A DNA stretch of 64,000 bases from Pontiellaceae bacterium B12227 (GCA_029432775.1 JAROAZ010000003.1:124001-188000); one strand, 5' to 3'; shown: positions 33,476 through 44,992, counted from the first letter of the stretch. Notes: generated by a model not told the origin, from the sequence alone. Numbers and translations are program-made.

Positions 33476-34654
33476 TTATCTAATTCTTCGGCGTTGGTAC
33501 ACACTTTGCACCAGGCCAAGCGCGATCATGGTACTGACCATGTAGGACCCGCCGTAGCTCATGAGAGGCAACGGTAGGCCGGTAATCGGCAAAACGCCGA
33601 TCGTCATCGCGATATTCACAAACACATGGCAGAACAACATGACACCGATTCCCAGTGCCATGAGCCGCCCAAACTCATCGCGGGATCTCAACGATACCCG
33701 CATACAACGTCCTAACAACATGGCGTACAGCGTCAAAATGAACGCTCCGCCGATAAATCCGGTTTCCTCTGCAAACACACAGAAGATAAAGTCTGATTGC
33801 GCAACGGCCGAAGGCAGGAACCCGAGGATATTCTGGGTGCCCTTTAAATAGCCTTTTCCGTTCAGTCCGCCCGATCCCACCGCAATCTGCGACTGCAGTT
33901 TATTCCAGCCCGCTCCGGCCACATCGTGGTCATCGCGCACAAAAACGCGGATGCGGTCTTTCTGGTAGTCCTCCATAATCGGCATACGGGGCAGGAATTG
34001 GTCTTCCGCCGCCACGATGCCTTGCTGCAGCTGTTCCTCGGAAGGTTTTTCATATTTAATCCAGAGGCAGGCCGTGATGCCGGCCAGCAGAACAATGGCC
34101 ATACCGATCAGCAGCAGCTTACGTTTGACGCCCGCATACAGCATAATCGCCAGGGTGATCGGGGCCAGCGTGAGCGAGGTGCTCAGGTCCGGTTCCGCGG
34201 CAATCAGCAGGAAGGGCAGGCCGACAATGCCGACGCAGCCCCAGAAGGTTTTCCATTCATCCGGCTCGCGGTCCGGCGAGGAAAGATAGGCCCCGAGCGT
34301 GATGGAGACCGCAATCTTTGCCAGCTCCGAAGGCTGGATGGTAAAGCCGGGCAGAGGAATCCAGCGTTGCGCTCCATTGTTGGCCTCAAACAGAAAGACC
34401 AACAGCAGCAGTACAATGGCCCCGGCATAAATCCACCATGAAAGGGTGGCAACGATTTTGTAATCGAACCAGACCAGTGTGGCATAGATGCAGATGCCGA
34501 GAAGGGCAAAGATGAGCTGCTTCGACCATTCGTCGCCATACATTTCAGCCGATTTAAAGCGCGCGCTGAAGACAAACGCCACACTCATCACGACGAGTGT
34601 TAACATAGTGGCCAGCATGGTCCAGTCGAGCCGTTTAGGTTGAATGCCATTCAT
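33476..34654 (-). CDS. rodA: SEDS peptidoglycan glycosyltransferase RodA
   Basis: 392 residues with about ten membrane helices. SEDS signatures are RWIPLPGFTIQPSELAKIA, GSGGLNGKGYLKGTQN, LPSAVAQSDFIFCVFAEETG and GLPLPLMSYGGS. RodA polymerises glycan strands for side-wall growth with its partner PBP2, encoded just upstream with a 1-bp stop/start overlap (TGATG). Inner membrane. Confidence 0.96.
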   Translation of the reverse strand: MNGIQPKRLDWTMLATMLTLVVMSVAFVFSARFKSAEMYGDEWSKQLIFALLGICIYATLVWFDYKIVATLSWWIYAGAIVLLLLVFLFEANNGAQRWIPLPGFTIQPSELAKIAVSITLGAYLSSPDREPDEWKTFWGCVGIVGLPFLLIAAEPDLSTSLTLAPITLAIMLYAGVKRKLLLIGMAIVLLAGITACLWIKYEKPSEEQLQQGIVAAEDQFLPRMPIMEDYQKDRIRVFVRDDHDVAGAGWNKLQSQIAVGSGGLNGKGYLKGTQNILGFLPSAVAQSDFIFCVFAEETGFIGGAFILTLYAMLLGRCMRVSLRSRDEFGRLMALGIGVMLFCHVFVNIAMTIGVLPITGLPLPLMSYGGSYMVSTMIALGLVQSVYQRRRIR

Positions 34655-36807
34655 CAGCTTTCCTCCTTCACGATGGTGCCGTCATACTCGAAAAGGTTGC
34701 GGTAAAGCTTGCTCAGGCGCGGGCCGATCGTGCGGCCGCCGGACACGCCGTCTTCCACCAGCATCGCCACGGCATAGCGCGGGAAATGGTAGGGTGCATA
34801 AGAGATCATCCAGGTGTGAACGCTTCCGACCACTTCGCCATCGACTTTTTTCCGGTACTGGGCAGAACCGGTTTTTCCGGCAATCAGGATGTCATCGACG
34901 CGCGCTTTTTTGGCGGTTCCTTCCGGATGCATAACCACATCGTGCATTCCGCCGCGCACGAGCTCCAACGCCTCGACGGGGACATCGATCTGGCGGATGG
35001 CCCAGGTGGGATTGGTGTTATATTCACTGTCCGGACTGTTGCGCCATTTTTTCACGAGGCGCGGGCGGTAAAGCCGTCCGCCGTTTGCAATCGTGGCGGC
35101 CACCATGGCCATTTGCAGTGGGCTGGCCAGCACCGCCCCCTGGCCGATCGCCATATTGCAGGCATCAATGGTATTGATCGCTTTATCGGGCAGGTTTCCA
35201 TATTTCAAATCTTTCTGCTGTTGCGGATCATCGAGGTTCGGAAAAAGTCCGGCGTACTGGCCGAATCCAAAATCGCGGGCCATATCCCGGATCGGTTCAT
35301 AGCCCAGATCCTGAGCCATCTCAAACATGAAGACGTTGCAGGAATACATCAGGGCCTGGCGCGCGTCGACTTCGCCATGTTCTCCGTAGCTGGAGTGAAT
35401 CCAGCACTTCATGCGCCGTTTGCCGACATAGTAGGGAGAATGGCAGTCATGTACCGCATTCGTGTAGTCGAGATGGTCGCGCAGTGCGCCCAGCACGGCC
35501 ACCGGTTTGAAGGTGGAACCCGGCGGATACTGTCCGAAAACGGCGCGGTGATAGGTGCGTGAAAACGGATCCTGCAGTAGCGCCTGGCGATAGGATTTGG
35601 AGGCCATGTAAGCATTCGGATTAAACGACGGCGAGCTGACCATGGCCAAAACATCGCCGTTATTCGGATCCAGCACCACGCAGGCTCCCTTGACCGGAAT
35701 GTGCGGGTCTTCTCCGTCCTGCCGGGTGAGCAATGCTTCGAGTGCAAACTGTTGAATGTTCTCATCAATCGTCAGTTGCAGATCGCCGCCCGGTTTGGGC
35801 GGCCGCGTCTGCAGATCGCGGTGGTGATAGCCGGACGCATCAATCTGTACCAGCTGATAACCGGGCTCGCCTTCCAGCAGCTCGTTGTAGGTGCTTTCGA
35901 GTCCTTTGCGGCCTTTGATTCCGCGCATATCGAAATGGATTTTTTTGCCGGATTCTTCTTCTTCGCGAATGGCATCGGCTTCGAGCGTGAATCCAACCAG
36001 ATGGGCATTGGTTTCTGCAAAGGGATAGGTGCGGGAGGGCTGATAATAGATGTCGGTGCCCGGCAGCGAGGAGCAGGTGTCGGCCCACTTGGCCATGGTT
36101 TCGTCATCGATATTTTTCCAGGCCAGCAGGGGCAGAGGTTTCTGCAGAATGATGTGATCAATAATCTGCTGGAAACGAATTTTACGTGGAATTCCGATGC
36201 GCTCTGAAATTTCGTAAACCAGTTCCAGTGTATTGGCCGCGGTGCTGGTCGGGCGTTTTAAAAGTTCCGTTGTTTCGATCACGATGGCATTGCTGCTCAG
36301 CGGATCATGATTTTTGAGTCCCGGAATTTTATGCTGTTCGCTCCACGGGCCGAACGCATTCTGCCAACGCCCGAGGCGCCCGTCGTCCAGGCCCTGGTAG
36401 AGAACAATCGGTTCTTCCGGAGTTTGGGCCATGTGGTGTTTGATATCGCGATAGCTCACGTCCGGAGGAATGCCGACTTTGGCCCAGATCTGGTGCATCA
36501 GTTCCAGCACGTTTGCCGTGGCCGAGCGGGGTGCGCGCATCTCTTCGGTGTAGATGGCAATGCAATAGTTCGGAACGCTGTCGGCGAGTACCTTCCCGTT
36601 CGTGTCGAAAATCATGCCGCGCACTGCCGGCAGACGCACGCGCCGGACGCTCTGGTTCTGGAACACTTCGTCAAAGGCGCTCTTGCCGCGCACCTGCAGT
36701 TTCCAAAGCCTGGAACCCAAGAAGCTGAGTGCGAGCATCATGATGCCGAACACCACCCAGATGACGAGTGTGCTGGTTTCGCGTTTCTGTTTCACCCTCA
36801 TTGCCAT
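34654..36807 (-). CDS. mrdA: Penicillin-binding protein 2 (side-wall transpeptidase)
   Basis: 717 residues: one N-terminal membrane anchor (about 13-31), a PBP dimerisation domain (RRVRLPAVRGMIFDTNGKVLA) and a transpeptidase domain with the catalytic serine in PGSTFKPVAVLG, the SxN motif in YSCNVFM and the KTG box in AGKTGSAQYR. It cross-links peptidoglycan with RodA in the elongasome. The start overlaps mreD by 10 bp. A 15-bp dyad at 36701-36715 lies in the anchor-proximal region. Confidence 0.96.
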   Translation of the reverse strand: MAMRVKQKRETSTLVIWVVFGIMMLALSFLGSRLWKLQVRGKSAFDEVFQNQSVRRVRLPAVRGMIFDTNGKVLADSVPNYCIAIYTEEMRAPRSATANVLELMHQIWAKVGIPPDVSYRDIKHHMAQTPEEPIVLYQGLDDGRLGRWQNAFGPWSEQHKIPGLKNHDPLSSNAIVIETTELLKRPTSTAANTLELVYEISERIGIPRKIRFQQIIDHIILQKPLPLLAWKNIDDETMAKWADTCSSLPGTDIYYQPSRTYPFAETNAHLVGFTLEADAIREEEESGKKIHFDMRGIKGRKGLESTYNELLEGEPGYQLVQIDASGYHHRDLQTRPPKPGGDLQLTIDENIQQFALEALLTRQDGEDPHIPVKGACVVLDPNNGDVLAMVSSPSFNPNAYMASKSYRQALLQDPFSRTYHRAVFGQYPPGSTFKPVAVLGALRDHLDYTNAVHDCHSPYYVGKRRMKCWIHSSYGEHGEVDARQALMYSCNVFMFEMAQDLGYEPIRDMARDFGFGQYAGLFPNLDDPQQQKDLKYGNLPDKAINTIDACNMAIGQGAVLASPLQMAMVAATIANGGRLYRPRLVKKWRNSPDSEYNTNPTWAIRQIDVPVEALELVRGGMHDVVMHPEGTAKKARVDDILIAGKTGSAQYRKKVDGEVVGSVHTWMISYAPYHFPRYAVAMLVEDGVSGGRTIGPRLSKLYRNLFEYDGTIVKEES

Positions 36808-37307
36808 CCGTAGGTCCTCCGTTTCGGAATCAGGCCTTCAAGCCGGATGATAGAGTGGGAAACCAGCGGGAGCGTTACCATACCCAGGATAAACGACCCC
36901 AGCAGGCGAAGCAGGGTCAGGCCGAAAGAGAACGGCCGCTGGCCCGAAGCGGTGAAAATGAGCAGGGTGATGAAGGTGAAAAACAGACCGATCACGGCAC
37001 CGAAAATAACCTGCGAAACCAACCCGTCGGCAAACACTTCGGTTCGGATGCGGTTGGCCAGAATTCCAATGATTGGAAATGCAAGCAGGGCCGGGCCGAA
37101 GGAGCCGAGTTCGAGGCCGTCCTGCATCAGCGCGGCGGTGAAGACGGCCAGCCACATTTCGCGGTTATCGCGCCGCAGGGAATAGTGCAATACCAGCGCG
37201 GCGAGGATCGGCGGCTTCATTCCGCCGAAAAGCGGCCACGTGGGCAGCACCATCTGGAGCAGGGCTCCGAACAGGATCATCGTCAGCATCAGGAGGCGGT
37301 GTCTCAT
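36798..37307 (-). CDS. mreD: Rod shape-determining protein MreD
   Basis: 169 residues, mostly hydrophobic with five to six membrane helices, between mreC and mrdA with overlapping ends on both sides (4 bp and 10 bp). Conservation is weak in this family; the call rests on size, topology and position. It stabilises the MreB-MreC elongation complex in the inner membrane. A 15-bp dyad (37064-37078) encodes FPIIG in a helix. Confidence 0.9.
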   Translation of the reverse strand: MRHRLLMLTMILFGALLQMVLPTWPLFGGMKPPILAALVLHYSLRRDNREMWLAVFTAALMQDGLELGSFGPALLAFPIIGILANRIRTEVFADGLVSQVIFGAVIGLFFTFITLLIFTASGQRPFSFGLTLLRLLGSFILGMVTLPLVSHSIIRLEGLIPKRRTYGWQ

Positions 37308-38137
37308 TGGCCACCTCCCACTGCTTCGGCCACCACAAAAACATAGTCGAGCAGGCCGACCGTGGCGCGCGGAATGATTTCCGCATATTGGAAAAGGCCG
37401 GAGTTGTCGCGGTAGACTTTTTCTACGTAGCCGATGTGCACGCCTTTCGGGAATTCGCCCGCTGCGCTCGATAAGCCCGAGGTGACCACCTCGTCGCCCA
37501 CGTTGATTTCGATATCTTTGTTGATGAACTCCATGCGGGCTTTCGGCTCGCCGGTCAGGGTGCTGCCGGTTCCGCGCACAAGCCCGAACACGCTTGCGCG
37601 CGCAAGTTTGGCCGAAATCCGGCAGGCGGGGTCGGAAACGAGCAGGACTTCGCTGGTGAGCGGGGTGACCTCAGTGGTGCGGCCGATGAGCCCGTCGGGG
37701 CTGATGACGGCACGGTTTTTGCGCACGCCTTCGCGCGAACCTTTGCCAATGCGTACGGTGTTCCACCAGCCGGAAATACTCCGGCTGACGACATCGCAGG
37801 GGATGAGTTCATGGGGGTTGGTCTGGTGAAAATCGAGGGCACGCTGCAGGCGTAAATTGTCGGATTCCACATCGCGCAGTCGGTTGAGTTCGGCCTGTAC
37901 GCGCACAAGCTCGTGCGACAGCTCGCGGTTTTTATCCACCGCGCCGCCTATGCCACGTATCGCCGCCATGGTTTCCGAGGCCCGCTGCCAGAGGCTTGAT
38001 GCTCCTCTCTCAGCCGGCGCCATAGCGCCCCGCACTGCTCCTTTGCCCTTGAGGGTCAACGAAGGTAGCGGAACAAACACCACAATCAGCACAAGGCCGA
38101 TTGCTGCGGCGTACACAAGTTTTCTGTTCCTCAACAC
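37304..38137 (-). CDS. mreC: Rod shape-determining protein MreC
   Basis: 277 residues: N-terminal membrane helix (about 10-26), a periplasmic coiled coil (about 60-100, ELVRVQAELNRLRDVESDNL) and the MreC beta-barrel domain (VSRSISGWWNTVRIGKGSREGV, NRAVISPDGLIGR). It links MreB to PBP2 in the periplasm. It overlaps mreD by ATGA and follows mreB after 65 bp. Confidence 0.95.
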   Translation of the reverse strand: MLRNRKLVYAAAIGLVLIVVFVPLPSLTLKGKGAVRGAMAPAERGASSLWQRASETMAAIRGIGGAVDKNRELSHELVRVQAELNRLRDVESDNLRLQRALDFHQTNPHELIPCDVVSRSISGWWNTVRIGKGSREGVRKNRAVISPDGLIGRTTEVTPLTSEVLLVSDPACRISAKLARASVFGLVRGTGSTLTGEPKARMEFINKDIEINVGDEVVTSGLSSAAGEFPKGVHIGYVEKVYRDNSGLFQYAEIIPRATVGLLDYVFVVAEAVGGGQ

Positions 38138-38202
38138 GTTCCGTCCCTACCGGGAGGACGAGCACATCAGCACGATGCGGAGGGAAAATGGTTCAATTGA
38201 TC

Positions 38203-39243
<1,041 letters not shown>

Positions 39244-39344
39244 TTACTTAAAATTGGATTTAGGTGAAATCGGTAAACAATGTGACAAATCGGCCCTACG
39301 GGTCAAGGCCTAAACGTTAGCATCGGACGTGCCATTTAGGGTTT

Positions 39345-39359
39345 TTCCAATCTTTGGAA
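39345..39359. repeat. 15-bp dyad copy between mreB and the anti-sigma gene
   Basis: TTCCAATCTTTGGAA has intact arms, 17 bp beyond the anti-sigma stop codon and upstream of mreB. Confidence 0.8.
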
Positions 39360-39376
39360 ACTGCGCGTGCAGGAGA

Positions 39377-40207
39377 CTAGAGGCGGGGCAGGATGACGGC
39401 TGCGGTGAGGAGCCCTTCCGGTCCGGATTCGGGAATCCATGCAAATGTTTCCTGCGCAGGCAGGAGGAAGGGCTTGATGTCGACGCCGGGCATGGAGGAA
39501 ACGAGCAGGTAGGCATAGTCGCCTGCCACAAATCCGCCCGTGTCGCGTTTAGAAAATTCAACAACTGCTTGAAGTGCGGCGGCCGCACGGGGACCGTTCA
39601 GCTCTTCGGTCGGGACGACAAACGCGTGAACGACCTGTCCGGCAGCATTACCGAAGCAGTATAAAGACACTTTGCGGCCATCCCAATCGACCACTTTGCA
39701 GCCCATGGGCAACCCGTTGGCGAAGATGGTTTCCAAATCGGGTGCTTCTGTGCCCCCTTTGGAAACGATAAGGTCGCGAAGTACATTCAGATCGTTATTC
39801 ATGGTATCCAGCTCAAAGCTGGAGGCGGCGAAGGCCGCCATACTTTGCCGCATATCATCAACGAGTGCAGTTGTTTTGCGTTGTTGGGCGGCGCCGTATT
39901 GGGAAACTCCGATCCCGCCCAGAACTCCTGCAAACAGAGCCGCCGCAGCCAGCTTGAGGAACGGGAAGCGCTTAATTTCGGCCTTGGGTGCCTCGACAGG
40001 CTTCATTTCGGGAACTTTAAATGCATTCAGCGCGGCGCGGAATTCATCGTCGAACGCCTGATCGTCTTTAAACCAGTTTTCCAGTTCGCGATCCGTTTCC
40101 AATGCCTGGAAAGACTCGGCAAAGTCATCCGCATAGCGTTCTTCATCCCCGGTCCGGTATGCGGAAAGAATTTCTTCGAAAGCTTTATTGGTATCTTCGC
40201 GGCTCAT
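39377..40207 (-). CDS. Membrane-anchored anti-sigma-like protein
   Basis: 276 residues. The acidic N-terminal 80 residues are cytoplasmic, a single membrane helix follows (about 83-101, FLKLAAAALFAGVLGG), and the periplasmic part is a coiled stretch plus a compact domain (about 140-276). It overlaps the ECF sigma gene by ATGA, the usual sigma/anti-sigma arrangement. The zinc-binding HxxxCxxC motif of ZAS anti-sigma factors is absent, so sigma binding by this N-terminus is inferred from context. A dyad (40097-40111) encodes FQALE in the cytoplasmic part. Confidence 0.75.
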   Translation of the reverse strand: MSREDTNKAFEEILSAYRTGDEERYADDFAESFQALETDRELENWFKDDQAFDDEFRAALNAFKVPEMKPVEAPKAEIKRFPFLKLAAAALFAGVLGGIGVSQYGAAQQRKTTALVDDMRQSMAAFAASSFELDTMNNDLNVLRDLIVSKGGTEAPDLETIFANGLPMGCKVVDWDGRKVSLYCFGNAAGQVVHAFVVPTEELNGPRAAAALQAVVEFSKRDTGGFVAGDYAYLLVSSMPGVDIKPFLLPAQETFAWIPESGPEGLLTAAVILPRL

Positions 40208-40722
40208 TCTGCGCCTGCTTGCGGTTGGGTTTTGCTACTTTGCTTCCATGTAACCATCAAATCTTTAAGGATCTGTTTTCCTCGGTAAATCCGTGACATC
40301 ACGGTGCCGGGCGCAATTTCGAGCACCTCGGCAATTTCGCGGTAGGAAAAGTCCTGTACATAAAAGAGCGAGAGGGAAGCCCGGTAGGGCTCCGGAACCT
40401 GTTGCATCAGGTTCATTGCATATTCTGCATCGAGTTTGTTGCCGGCATCGGGGCCGGGTTTTTCCGCCACCCGATCCAATTGATCGGCTTCCACGAGGGT
40501 TTGTCTGGCTTTGGACTTCTGACCGTGAAGAAATTCCCGGTGGAGGGTGGTGAAAAGCCATGACTTGGTTTTGGCTTTATCACGGATTTTATCCCGGTTT
40601 TTCATCCATTTAAGATAGGTCTGGTGAACGAGATCCTCCGCATCGTAAGGATGCCGGGCAAGGCTGAGCGCAAAGCGGTAGAGGCTTTGATAGTGTGCTT
40701 CAGCTGGATTGAATTCGCTCAA
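40204..40722 (-). CDS. ECF (sigma-70 family) RNA polymerase sigma factor
   Basis: 172 residues. Region 2 spans about 10-75 (YRFALSLARHPYDAEDLVHQTYLKW and KTKSWLFTTLHREFL) and region 4 about 105-155 (VPEPYRASLSLFYVQDFSYREIAEVLEIAPGT with the helix-turn-helix). It probably directs transcription of envelope or secreted-protein genes in response to a signal passed by the adjacent membrane protein. The two secreted proteins upstream are candidate targets. Confidence 0.93.
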   Translation of the reverse strand: MSEFNPAEAHYQSLYRFALSLARHPYDAEDLVHQTYLKWMKNRDKIRDKAKTKSWLFTTLHREFLHGQKSKARQTLVEADQLDRVAEKPGPDAGNKLDAEYAMNLMQQVPEPYRASLSLFYVQDFSYREIAEVLEIAPGTVMSRIYRGKQILKDLMVTWKQSSKTQPQAGAE

Positions 40723-40825
40723 ATTAAGACTTCTCTCTTCAACGGGTTAACAGGCTGGAAAAGCCCTGCCACTATTCGGTGCCTCATGGAATAAGTAAAG
40801 AAACTACCAAAACAAAGCCGAAAGC

Positions 40826-40842
40826 CGGTTTCCCGGCTCCCG
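40826..40842 (-). terminator. Hairpin after the CRIYG-repeat gene
   Basis: On the minus strand AGCCGG-GAAA-CCGGCT is followed by TTCGGCTTTGTTTT, about 25 bp beyond the stop of the secreted repeat protein. The T-tract is offset, so termination is likely but not certain. Confidence 0.45.
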
Positions 40843-40868
40843 GGCCCCTCTTTTACCCTTCGTATGTG

Positions 40869-41621
40869 CTATTTTTCAGAACGAATCACACGAATATAGT
40901 TTTTTGAGAGTTGCTGCTGATCTTCATCTGAAACCACCTCTTGAATTGAAATACCGGTGGTGTCGACAAGCGATCCGGTATGCGAGACGCCGTAGATTCG
41001 GCAAATGCCGGCCGGCGCGCCGCTGAAGTCGAACTGATTGGCAGGGGGGTAGGCCAGCACCATGCCTTTGTTATCGGTAATCACGTAGGAATAGTTGGAA
41101 TCAGCTGCGGCTTTGTTGGCGCTATAGGCCCGCACCGGATAGGGATTGCTCAGGTTGATCTTCACGGATGAACGGCCCCGGCCGTCGGTAATAATCCAAC
41201 CGCCATCAAGCACCTTTGCTGCTGTGCGCACCACCGCAATGCTGTTGCGGGAAACGGATAGGCATTCGCTTGCAGTCAGACTGTGGACGGAAACGCCGGT
41301 AGGCATGGCAAAGTCGCCGGCATAGGCAATGCCGTAGATCCGGCAGGTGCCGGCACCGGCGCCTTCGAGGTCGATGGTGTTATCCTGAGTGTAAACCAGT
41401 ACGTTGGAATCGCTGTCGGTGATTGCAAATGTAAAGTTTTGTCCCTTTACATGGCGGGGGTAAACGTTGATGGGATCAGGAATACCGTCGCCTGCCGTGA
41501 TGCGGACTTTCTGGCCGCCTTTGGTCCATAGATAGCCGCCGTTGCAGTCGGCCAAGGCCGTTGCCGAGATGCCGAATGCCAGACCTGCCGCCATGAATAC
41601 CTTCACTGGTTGTGCTTTCAT
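40869..41621 (-). CDS. Secreted protein with two CRIYG repeats
   Basis: 250 residues from MKAQPVKVFMAAGLAFGISA after AAGGAGCAG; the open frame runs much further upstream but that part is non-coding-like and overlaps the next gene. A signal peptide ends near ALADC. Two similar units of about 100 residues follow, each with F-x-I/V-TD, a D/E-G-A-x-A-G segment and CRIYG (GAGAGTCRIYGIAYAG and GAPAGICRIYGVSHTG). Such repeats occur in exported proteins of marine bacteria; function is unknown. It lies upstream of the ECF sigma gene on the same strand. Confidence 0.75.
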   Translation of the reverse strand: MKAQPVKVFMAAGLAFGISATALADCNGGYLWTKGGQKVRITAGDGIPDPINVYPRHVKGQNFTFAITDSDSNVLVYTQDNTIDLEGAGAGTCRIYGIAYAGDFAMPTGVSVHSLTASECLSVSRNSIAVVRTAAKVLDGGWIITDGRGRSSVKINLSNPYPVRAYSANKAAADSNYSYVITDNKGMVLAYPPANQFDFSGAPAGICRIYGVSHTGSLVDTTGISIQEVVSDEDQQQLSKNYIRVIRSEK

Positions 41622-41727
41622 TGAACTGCTCCTTGTACGTATTGAATTATAATCGGGCAGACCATCCGCCCTTACTGCTGAGTGAGAGTCCCGGCGGATT
41701 TTTTTATTCCCGGAAAAGTGATCTTTT

Positions 41728-41742
41728 TTCCAATCATTGGAA
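41728..41742. repeat. 15-bp dyad copy containing the DM13 gene stop codon
   Basis: TTCCAATCATTGGAA; on the minus strand it supplies the last two codons (Phe, Gln) and the TGA stop of the DM13 protein. A second intact copy (42152-42166) lies inside the same gene. Confidence 0.85.
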
Positions 41743-42348
41743 CGGGCCGTCGCCAAAGCTGACGCCGGCGGCCACGCACCAGATGCTGATATAGTTAAAA
41801 TCATCGAGATTCGCTCCATCCGGAATCTCCAGCACGAGCGTTTCATTATTGAACACGGTGCCGAACAGGTCATCGCTGATGGAAACATACGGACTGAAGG
41901 ACGGGTTGGGTGATACATACACCTCAATAACAATTCCGCCGCCGTCAAAATTAAAGTTGCGCAGTTCCACGGTTCGGTTGTTCACAATATGGGCTGTTCC
42001 GGAGACATCGTGGAATCCGGGCACATCCAGCGAGGCGCTTTGACCGACTTTTGCATGATAGGGGTCCCTGACGGCCCGGTAAAAACCGGAGGAGTCCAGA
42101 GTTGCAACCCAGTTGGTCGATCCGGGGAGTCCCTCGAAGTGGTGGACCTCTTTCCAATCATTGGAAGAGAGGTTGTCGGTTTGTTCAATGTAGTACGTTG
42201 CTCCCGCAGAGAGGTTTGAAACGGAAAGGTTGAGACCGTCCGGGATGACGCCCGAAACAGAAAGCTTCGGGGCTGAGCCCTCGCCGGTATGGGCGATCAG
42301 GGCTGCTGCGGTGGCAAAAAAGAGTGTTCTGATGTCCTTGTTTTTCAT
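41734..42348 (-). CDS. Secreted DM13-domain protein
   Basis: 204 residues from MKNKDIRTLFFATAAALIAH after CCAAGGAGTAAGC. A signal peptide is followed by a short beta region that includes a YYIEQTDNLSSNDW segment, then a DM13 domain (about residues 112-200): FHDVSGTAHIV, LRNFNFDGGG, LEIPDGANLDDFNYISIWC and VSFGDGPF. DM13 domains carry a conserved cysteine and are proposed to take part in extracellular redox or electron transfer. It lies upstream of the CRIYG protein and sigma/anti-sigma genes on the same strand. Confidence 0.82.
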   Translation of the reverse strand: MKNKDIRTLFFATAAALIAHTGEGSAPKLSVSGVIPDGLNLSVSNLSAGATYYIEQTDNLSSNDWKEVHHFEGLPGSTNWVATLDSSGFYRAVRDPYHAKVGQSASLDVPGFHDVSGTAHIVNNRTVELRNFNFDGGGIVIEVYVSPNPSFSPYVSISDDLFGTVFNNETLVLEIPDGANLDDFNYISIWCVAAGVSFGDGPFQ

Positions 42349-42463
42349 GCTTACTCCTTGGGTTTGTGGGGGCTTCATGGGGTAAGAGTATTGAGAGGAG
42401 ATTTTATTCCCTGAAAAGTTGATAATTTTTTCAGTGTTGAGCGGGTGGTGTAAGTCATTGCCG

Positions 42464-42478
42464 TTCCAATGTTTGGAA
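42464..42478. repeat. 15-bp dyad copy between DM13 gene and trpB
   Basis: TTCCAATGTTTGGAA lies in the 240-bp divergent intergenic region, 110 bp upstream of trpB. No other convincing element was seen there. Confidence 0.8.
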
Positions 42479-42588
42479 GCTGTGCTTCTTGACGGTGTTC
42501 CCCCTGATCCACTACCTTGTTATACAGTTTTGCCATCAGACGCATGGGGTGTCGGGTGGGGTCTTAATCGTGAATCCAGGAGAAAAAT

Positions 42589-43833
<1,245 letters not shown>

Positions 43834-43878
43834 TTGAGCCTTCTCTGCTGAAGGCGGGCCCCTGATGCCCGTTGTCCA

Positions 43879-43900
43879 ACGCCCCGCACTGCGGGGCGTT
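43879..43900 (+). terminator. trpB terminator
   Basis: AACGCCCCGC-ACT-GCGGGGCGTT, a perfect 10-bp stem, followed by CTCTTTG. Confidence 0.75.
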
Positions 43901-44011
43901 CTCTTTGTGTTCGGTGTGCGGATTTCGTACAAACCGCGGCGGAAACGGTGCTAGACGGTTCTGTTGGTGCGCTGTAGCATTTGCCGCTTCAAATTGAGAA
44001 AGGGTGTTGAG

Positions 44012-44848
44012 ATGAATAAGATCGTAACTGTTTCAATGATGGGCCTGTTGGCCGTCGTGGTTTCCGAGGGAGCCGACAAGAAAAAACCGAACTGGGGCTA
44101 TACGGACACGCCGAAACTGCCGTCGGGCTGGTGCGTGCACGATATCGACCGTCCCCAGCCGACCGTGGTTACTCCTGCTGAAGTGGTCGGCCAGCCCCCT
44201 TCCGATGCCATTGTGCTTTTTAATGGAACCGATGCCTCGGCCTGGACGGGATCCGTTCAGAATAATCCCAAAAAGAAAAAGTACAATCCGGAGGGTGAGA
44301 TGCGCTGGAAGGTCGAAAACGGCTATCTGGAATGCACTCCGACCGGTTCCATTAAAACGAAACAGAAGTTCGGCGACTGTCAGTTTCATATCGAATGGCA
44401 GACCGCTAATCCGCGTCGGGGCGACTCGCAGGGAGCCGGCAACAGTGGTGTATTTATGCAGGGCCGCTACGAAACGCAGGTGTTGGATAACTTTGAAAAC
44501 CGCACCTATGCCGACGGTATGGCCGGATGTGTTTATGGGCAGAAACCACCGATGGTTAATGCCTGCAAAAAACCGGGCGAGTGGCAGAAATATGACATCA
44601 TTTTTCAGGCACCGCGTTTTGAGGGCGAAAAGCTGGTGTCTCCGGCCTATGTGACCGTATTCCTGAACGGCGTTCTGGTTCAGCACAAGCAGGAGATCCT
44701 CGGACCGACCACGCATAAAAAGCTGCCGGTGTATAAGCCGCACGGCGATGATGTGATTCAATTGCAGGATCACAACAATAATACGCGTTTCCGCAATATC
44801 TGGATCCGGGAGCTGGATCTGGTGAAAGACGATTCGAAACCGCAGTAA
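44012..44848 (+). CDS. Secreted DUF1080 (3-keto-disaccharide hydrolase) protein
   Basis: 278 residues from MNKIVTVSMMGLLAVVVSEG, a signal peptide; upstream in-frame codons lack a ribosome site. The DUF1080 jelly-roll domain covers about residues 65-270: LFNGTDASAWTG, WKVENGYLEC, FHIEWQTANP, AGNSGVFMQGRYETQVLD and LQDHNNNTRFRNIWIREL. Family members cleave 3-keto-glycosides or bind polysaccharides in the periplasm. Adjacent to a Gfo/Idh/MocA oxidoreductase, which fits 3-keto sugar chemistry. Its terminator is built from a 15-bp dyad. Confidence 0.9.
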   Translation: MNKIVTVSMMGLLAVVVSEGADKKKPNWGYTDTPKLPSGWCVHDIDRPQPTVVTPAEVVGQPPSDAIVLFNGTDASAWTGSVQNNPKKKKYNPEGEMRWKVENGYLECTPTGSIKTKQKFGDCQFHIEWQTANPRRGDSQGAGNSGVFMQGRYETQVLDNFENRTYADGMAGCVYGQKPPMVNACKKPGEWQKYDIIFQAPRFEGEKLVSPAYVTVFLNGVLVQHKQEILGPTTHKKLPVYKPHGDDVIQLQDHNNNTRFRNIWIRELDLVKDDSKPQ

Positions 44849-44868
44849 ACCTGCTGACAACGGTGTTG

Positions 44869-44904
44869 AAAAAAGCGTTTCCAAACTTTGGAAACGCTTT
44901 TTTT
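44869..44904 (+). terminator. Terminator whose stem contains a 15-bp dyad
   Basis: AAAAAAGCG flanks TTCCAAACTTTGGAA (44879-44893) and CGCTTTTTT closes the stem, giving about 17 paired bases and a T-run. It works in both orientations. Confidence 0.85.
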
Positions 44905-44992
44905 CTGCACGCAGCCCCGGGACGTGTGTTCTATTTTTCTTTCTAATGGAACGATCTGTGCTATTTATGAAATCTTTAAATGAGGAATAAGT

